Source: Actinobacteria bacterium UBA4426 (GTDB lineage: Bacteria; Actinomycetota; Actinomycetes; S36-B12). From it: a stretch of DNA of 64,000 nt. The stretch spans positions 1 through 64,000 of the forward strand of contig DGQA01000016.1 of assembly GCA_002390705.1 (NCBI GenBank). The letters run 5' to 3'. The notes under the pieces were generated by a model that worked only from the letters and a program-made list of their open reading frames with translations, had not been told where the DNA came from and did not search any database. Made by a program: the position numbers and the translations under genes. Positions 61,749 to 64,000 of this stretch are shown here, one piece after another (within the stretch, counting starts at the first letter, position 1; each line of letters begins with the position of its first letter).

Positions 61749-62633
61749 TACAGCTGCGACTAATTGTTCACTGTCCCATGGTTCCCAGCGGACTCGAGGA
61801 TCCTGCCGAAACCACCTTTGCTGACGTCGAGCAAATTTTTGGGTTGCATAAATAATTTTTTCCCGCATGTGAATTTGCGTGATTTCGCCGCTTAAGTGCG
61901 CCAAGACTTGCGAGTAGCCGATTGCACGTGAAGCCGTCGGCGCATTGCGTAGACCAAGTGACTCAAGTTCCTGTACTTCCTGAATCAAACCGGACTCCAG
62001 CATTTGGTCCACCCGTTGCTCGATCCGAGCATCCATGCTGACCCGATCGATTTCCAAACCCACACGAACACTGGGGAATTCTTCCACCGGATCCGGCAAG
62101 CGGGAATTATACGGCGCCCCTGTCAACTCGATTACTTCCAAAGCCCGAACTATTCGACGACCGTTGCCTGGGAGAATATTGGAGGCCGTCACTGCATCCC
62201 TTTCTTCCAACAGTTTATGCAATTTTTCTGGGCCGTCTTGTTCCAACATAGCCTCATATCGTCCACGCACCAAAGGATCCGTGGCAGGGAAATCAATTTG
62301 GTCCAAGATTGCTTTCACATAGAGAACGCTTCCACCGACCACGATCGGAATTTTCTTGCGAGTAGCGATCCCAGTGATCGCTTCGCGCGCTAAGTCTCGG
62401 AATTGCACAACGTCGGCCCGGTGCCCAATCGACCATACATCCAGCATGTGGTGCCGGATCTCCCGTAGTTCTTGTGACGTGGGTTTTGCAGTCCCGATAT
62501 TCATTCCTGAAACGGCTTGCATCGAGTCAGTTCCCACTAGTTCCCCGTCGATTTCACGTGCTAGGTCAATGGCAAGTGCAGTTTTGCCCGCCGCGGTCGG
62601 ACCAATGATTGTCACAATGGGTTTTGGACTCAT
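61713..62633 (-). CDS. miaA: tRNA dimethylallyltransferase
   Basis: A 306-residue enzyme that prenylates N6 of A37 in tRNAs reading UNN codons, using dimethylallyl diphosphate from the pathway started by Dxs. The P-loop is 'IIGPTAAGKTALAID', followed by 'GTDSMQAVSGMNIGTAKP' and the C-terminal 'QKFARRQQRWFRQDPRVRW' region. The ATG at 62633 lies 11 nt after the miaB stop; a TTG at 62648 would overlap that stop. It forms an operon with miaB, the next enzyme on the same base. Confidence 0.94.
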   Translation of the reverse strand: MSPKPIVTIIGPTAAGKTALAIDLAREIDGELVGTDSMQAVSGMNIGTAKPTSQELREIRHHMLDVWSIGHRADVVQFRDLAREAITGIATRKKIPIVVGGSVLYVKAILDQIDFPATDPLVRGRYEAMLEQDGPEKLHKLLEERDAVTASNILPGNGRRIVRALEVIELTGAPYNSRLPDPVEEFPSVRVGLEIDRVSMDARIEQRVDQMLESGLIQEVQELESLGLRNAPTASRAIGYSQVLAHLSGEITQIHMREKIIYATQKFARRQQRWFRQDPRVRWEPWDSEQLVAAVLGHFYEVFGSE

Positions 62634-62644
62634 GGCAGGTTCAA

Positions 62645-64000
62645 TCAAGGTGAAACAAATGTAGGAATGCCCAGCATTACCGAGGTCCCTGATGGGGATT
62701 CGGAGCGGTCACCGGCACGAGTGAGCCGCACCGATGTTGCCTCACCCAGCAGGTGGTGTGGGGCAGCCGAGAGGACGGTTCCGGTCACGAAGTCACCGGG
62801 ACGGGCAACATGCTTACCAAGATCAAAATGCACAAGCCGACCGTCAGCGCTTCTGCCAGAACGTCTATTCGTGTGTGCGTCTTTTCGGCCTTCACCGTGG
62901 GCAACCAGAATCTCGACGCTGTTGTCAATTTGCGCGATATTTTCCTCTAGTGAGATCTGATTGACCAACTTGACCAACCGTTCATAGCGTTGCTGAACGA
63001 CCTCTTTTGCAATCTGATTTTCCATAGTTGCCGCTGGTGTTCCGGGTCTCTTGGAATATTGGAAGGTATATGCGCTCGCGAAGCGGGCCTTGCGAACCAC
63101 ATCCATCGTCGCCTGGAATTCCTCTTCTGTTTCACCTGGGAATCCCACAATGATGTCGGTCGTGATCGAAGCCTGGGGCATAGCCGAACGCACACGGTCG
63201 ATAATTCCCAAATATTTGTCTTGTCGGTAGGAGCGCCTCATCCGTTGGAGTACCGAATCAGAACCAGATTGCAACGGCATGTGCAAAGTGGGCATGACAT
63301 TGGGGGTGTGCGCCATTGCTTCAATAACGTCGTCCGTAAAGTCACGCGGGTGCGGGCTCATAAATCGAACCCGCTCCAAACCAGAGATATCGCCGCATGC
63401 ACGCAGGAGTTTACTGAAAGCTTGACGGTCCCCCAGATCCGAGCCGTATGCATTTACGTTTTGACCCAGTAGGGTCACTTCCACCACACCGTCCGCGACG
63501 AGGACTTCGATCTCGGTCAAAATATCACCCGCTCGTCGGTCTTTCTCCTTCCCGCGAAGCGCAGGAACAATACAAAAAGTACAGGTGTTATTACAGCCCA
63601 CACTCACAGACACGAATGCGCTATAAATGGCATCGCGTTTGGTGGGCAGGGCTGATGGAAAATCAACGAGCGCCTCGGCAATTTCGACTTGTGCTTCTTG
63701 TTGAATCCGGGAACGTTCCAAAAGCACAAGCAGAGACCCTAAGTTGTGGGTTCCAAAAACCACGTCCACCACGGGTGACTTGCGTAAGATTTCTCCTTGA
63801 TCCTTTTGCGCAAGACAACCGCCCACTGCAATTTGCATTCCTGGGTTCGCAGCCTTAATCGGCACTAGGTGACTCAGGTTTCCGTAGAGCTTATTGTCGG
63901 CATTTTCACGAACCGCACACGTGTTGAACACGATCAGGTCCGCGACCTCGCCACTTTCAACCGGTAGATAGCCTTCGGACTCCAGCAAGCCAGTAATGCG
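62645..64000 (-). CDS. miaB: tRNA-2-methylthio-N6-dimethylallyladenosine synthase, 5' end outside the window
   Basis: About 451 codons are visible; the frame runs off the right edge, where 'GLLESEGY' matches a region some 25-40 residues into the protein. The UPF0004 domain has '[16 protein letters not shown]' and '[10 protein letters not shown]'; the radical SAM motif is '[12 protein letters not shown]' (C-x3-C-x2-C); a TRAM domain closes the protein. It adds the methylthio group to i6A37 made by MiaA. Upstream of and cotranscribed with miaA. Confidence 0.94.
   Translation of the reverse strand, partial: RITGLLESEGYLPVESGEVADLIVFNTCAVRENADNKLYGNLSHLVPIKAANPGMQIAVGGCLAQKDQGEILRKSPVVDVVFGTHNLGSLLVLLERSRIQQEAQVEIAEALVDFPSALPTKRDAIYSAFVSVSVGCNNTCTFCIVPALRGKEKDRRAGDILTEIEVLVADGVVEVTLLGQNVNAYGSDLGDRQAFSKLLRACGDISGLERVRFMSPHPRDFTDDVIEAMAHTPNVMPTLHMPLQSGSDSVLQRMRRSYRQDKYLGIIDRVRSAMPQASITTDIIVGFPGETEEEFQATMDVVRKARFASAYTFQYSKRPGTPAATMENQIAKEVVQQRYERLVKLVNQISLEENIAQIDNSVEILVAHGEGRKDAHTNRRSGRSADGRLVHFDLGKHVARPGDFVTGTVLSAAPHHLLGEATSVRLTRAGDRSESPSGTSVMLGIPTFVSP

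Noticed and set aside
1..64000. tRNA, rRNA, CRISPR arrays, insertion sequences, prophage or toxin-antitoxin modules
   Set aside because: Looked for on both strands; no cloverleaf with CCA-like end, repeat-spacer array, transposase or integrase motif was seen. Very short or diverged elements could be missed by eye.

Overview
The window reads as a chromosomal segment of an actinobacterium (Actinomycetota) with moderate GC content. The evidence is a dense set of lineage-marker families in typical actinobacterial order: DUF3000 next to an RNase D homologue, DUF3159/OB-fold/DUF3710/dut, DUF4193, DUF4235, DUF3093, SepH, DUF5998, a Streptomyces-type parC and parE, DUF7455, a sigA/HrdB-type sigma factor, DUF4192, a SAM-IV riboswitch, nrdR-nrdJ, a LysM protein divergent from lexA, and miaB-miaA / dapF / hflX. 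No tRNA, rRNA, CRISPR array, insertion sequence or prophage was seen. Genes are tightly packed with many 4-bp ATGA/GTGA overlaps. Many transcription units begin with a TANNNT-like box 5-7 nt before the start codon, which suggests widespread leaderless mRNAs. The compactness would fit a streamlined, possibly aquatic lineage, but that is inference.

Layout. 1-1.2 kb: the 3' end of a repeat-rich gene (126-bp tandem repeats, then short helical repeats). 1.4-7 kb: acyl-ACP desaturase, acidic protein, LapA-like protein, enoyl-CoA hydratase, NUDIX-like protein, msrB, DUF3000 and RNase D. 7-10.3 kb: fadA-fadB beta-oxidation pair. 10.3-16.5 kb (minus strand): dxs, a small conserved protein, aconitase and a 23S rRNA methyltransferase. 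16.5-20 kb: an APC transporter divergent from two TrkA/Ceo potassium-regulatory proteins. 19.8-22.6 kb: a five-gene minus-strand operon ending in DUF3159. 22.6-30.5 kb: small actinobacterial proteins, gamma-carbonic anhydrase, inositol monophosphatase, an MFS transporter, SepH, thymidine kinase, a phosphodiesterase, DUF5998 and an internally deleted psuG. 30.7-38.5 kb: parC, a sucrase/ferredoxin-like protein, a thioredoxin-like protein, fprA, beta-carbonic anhydrase and parE. 38.6-44.1 kb: DUF7455, sigA, a secreted PKD-like protein and the metY-metX operon with its long leader. 44.1-49.7 kb: DUF4192, SGNH hydrolase, LPG-synthase-type membrane protein, VOC protein, AI-2E-family permease and a lipoprotein. 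49.8-57.5 kb: nrdJ, nrdR, GDSL hydrolase, LysM protein, lexA and dinG. 57.4-64 kb: hflX, dapF, GT4 glycosyltransferase, PIG-L deacetylase, miaA and miaB (5' end cut by the window edge).

The most interesting observation is the roughly 285-nt leader of metY-metX. It carries a well-matched SAM-IV riboswitch. Downstream lies an eight-codon ORF encoding MCCLPCCC with its own Shine-Dalgarno sequence. A hairpin follows whose 5' arm starts next to that stop codon and whose 3' arm holds the Shine-Dalgarno of a second small ORF. The second ORF's stop codon overlaps the metY Shine-Dalgarno. This looks like SAM sensing stacked with cysteine-responsive attenuation on one methionine operon. Other points worth checking are a psuG homologue that lost about 75 internal residues and its catalytic lysine, a sepH gene that appears to start at CTG and lacks the usual N-terminal region, a 24-bp perfect palindrome at the aconitase promoter, 13-bp direct repeats with DnaA-box-like sites upstream of nrdR-nrdJ, and a histone-H1-like N-terminus on the housekeeping sigma factor.
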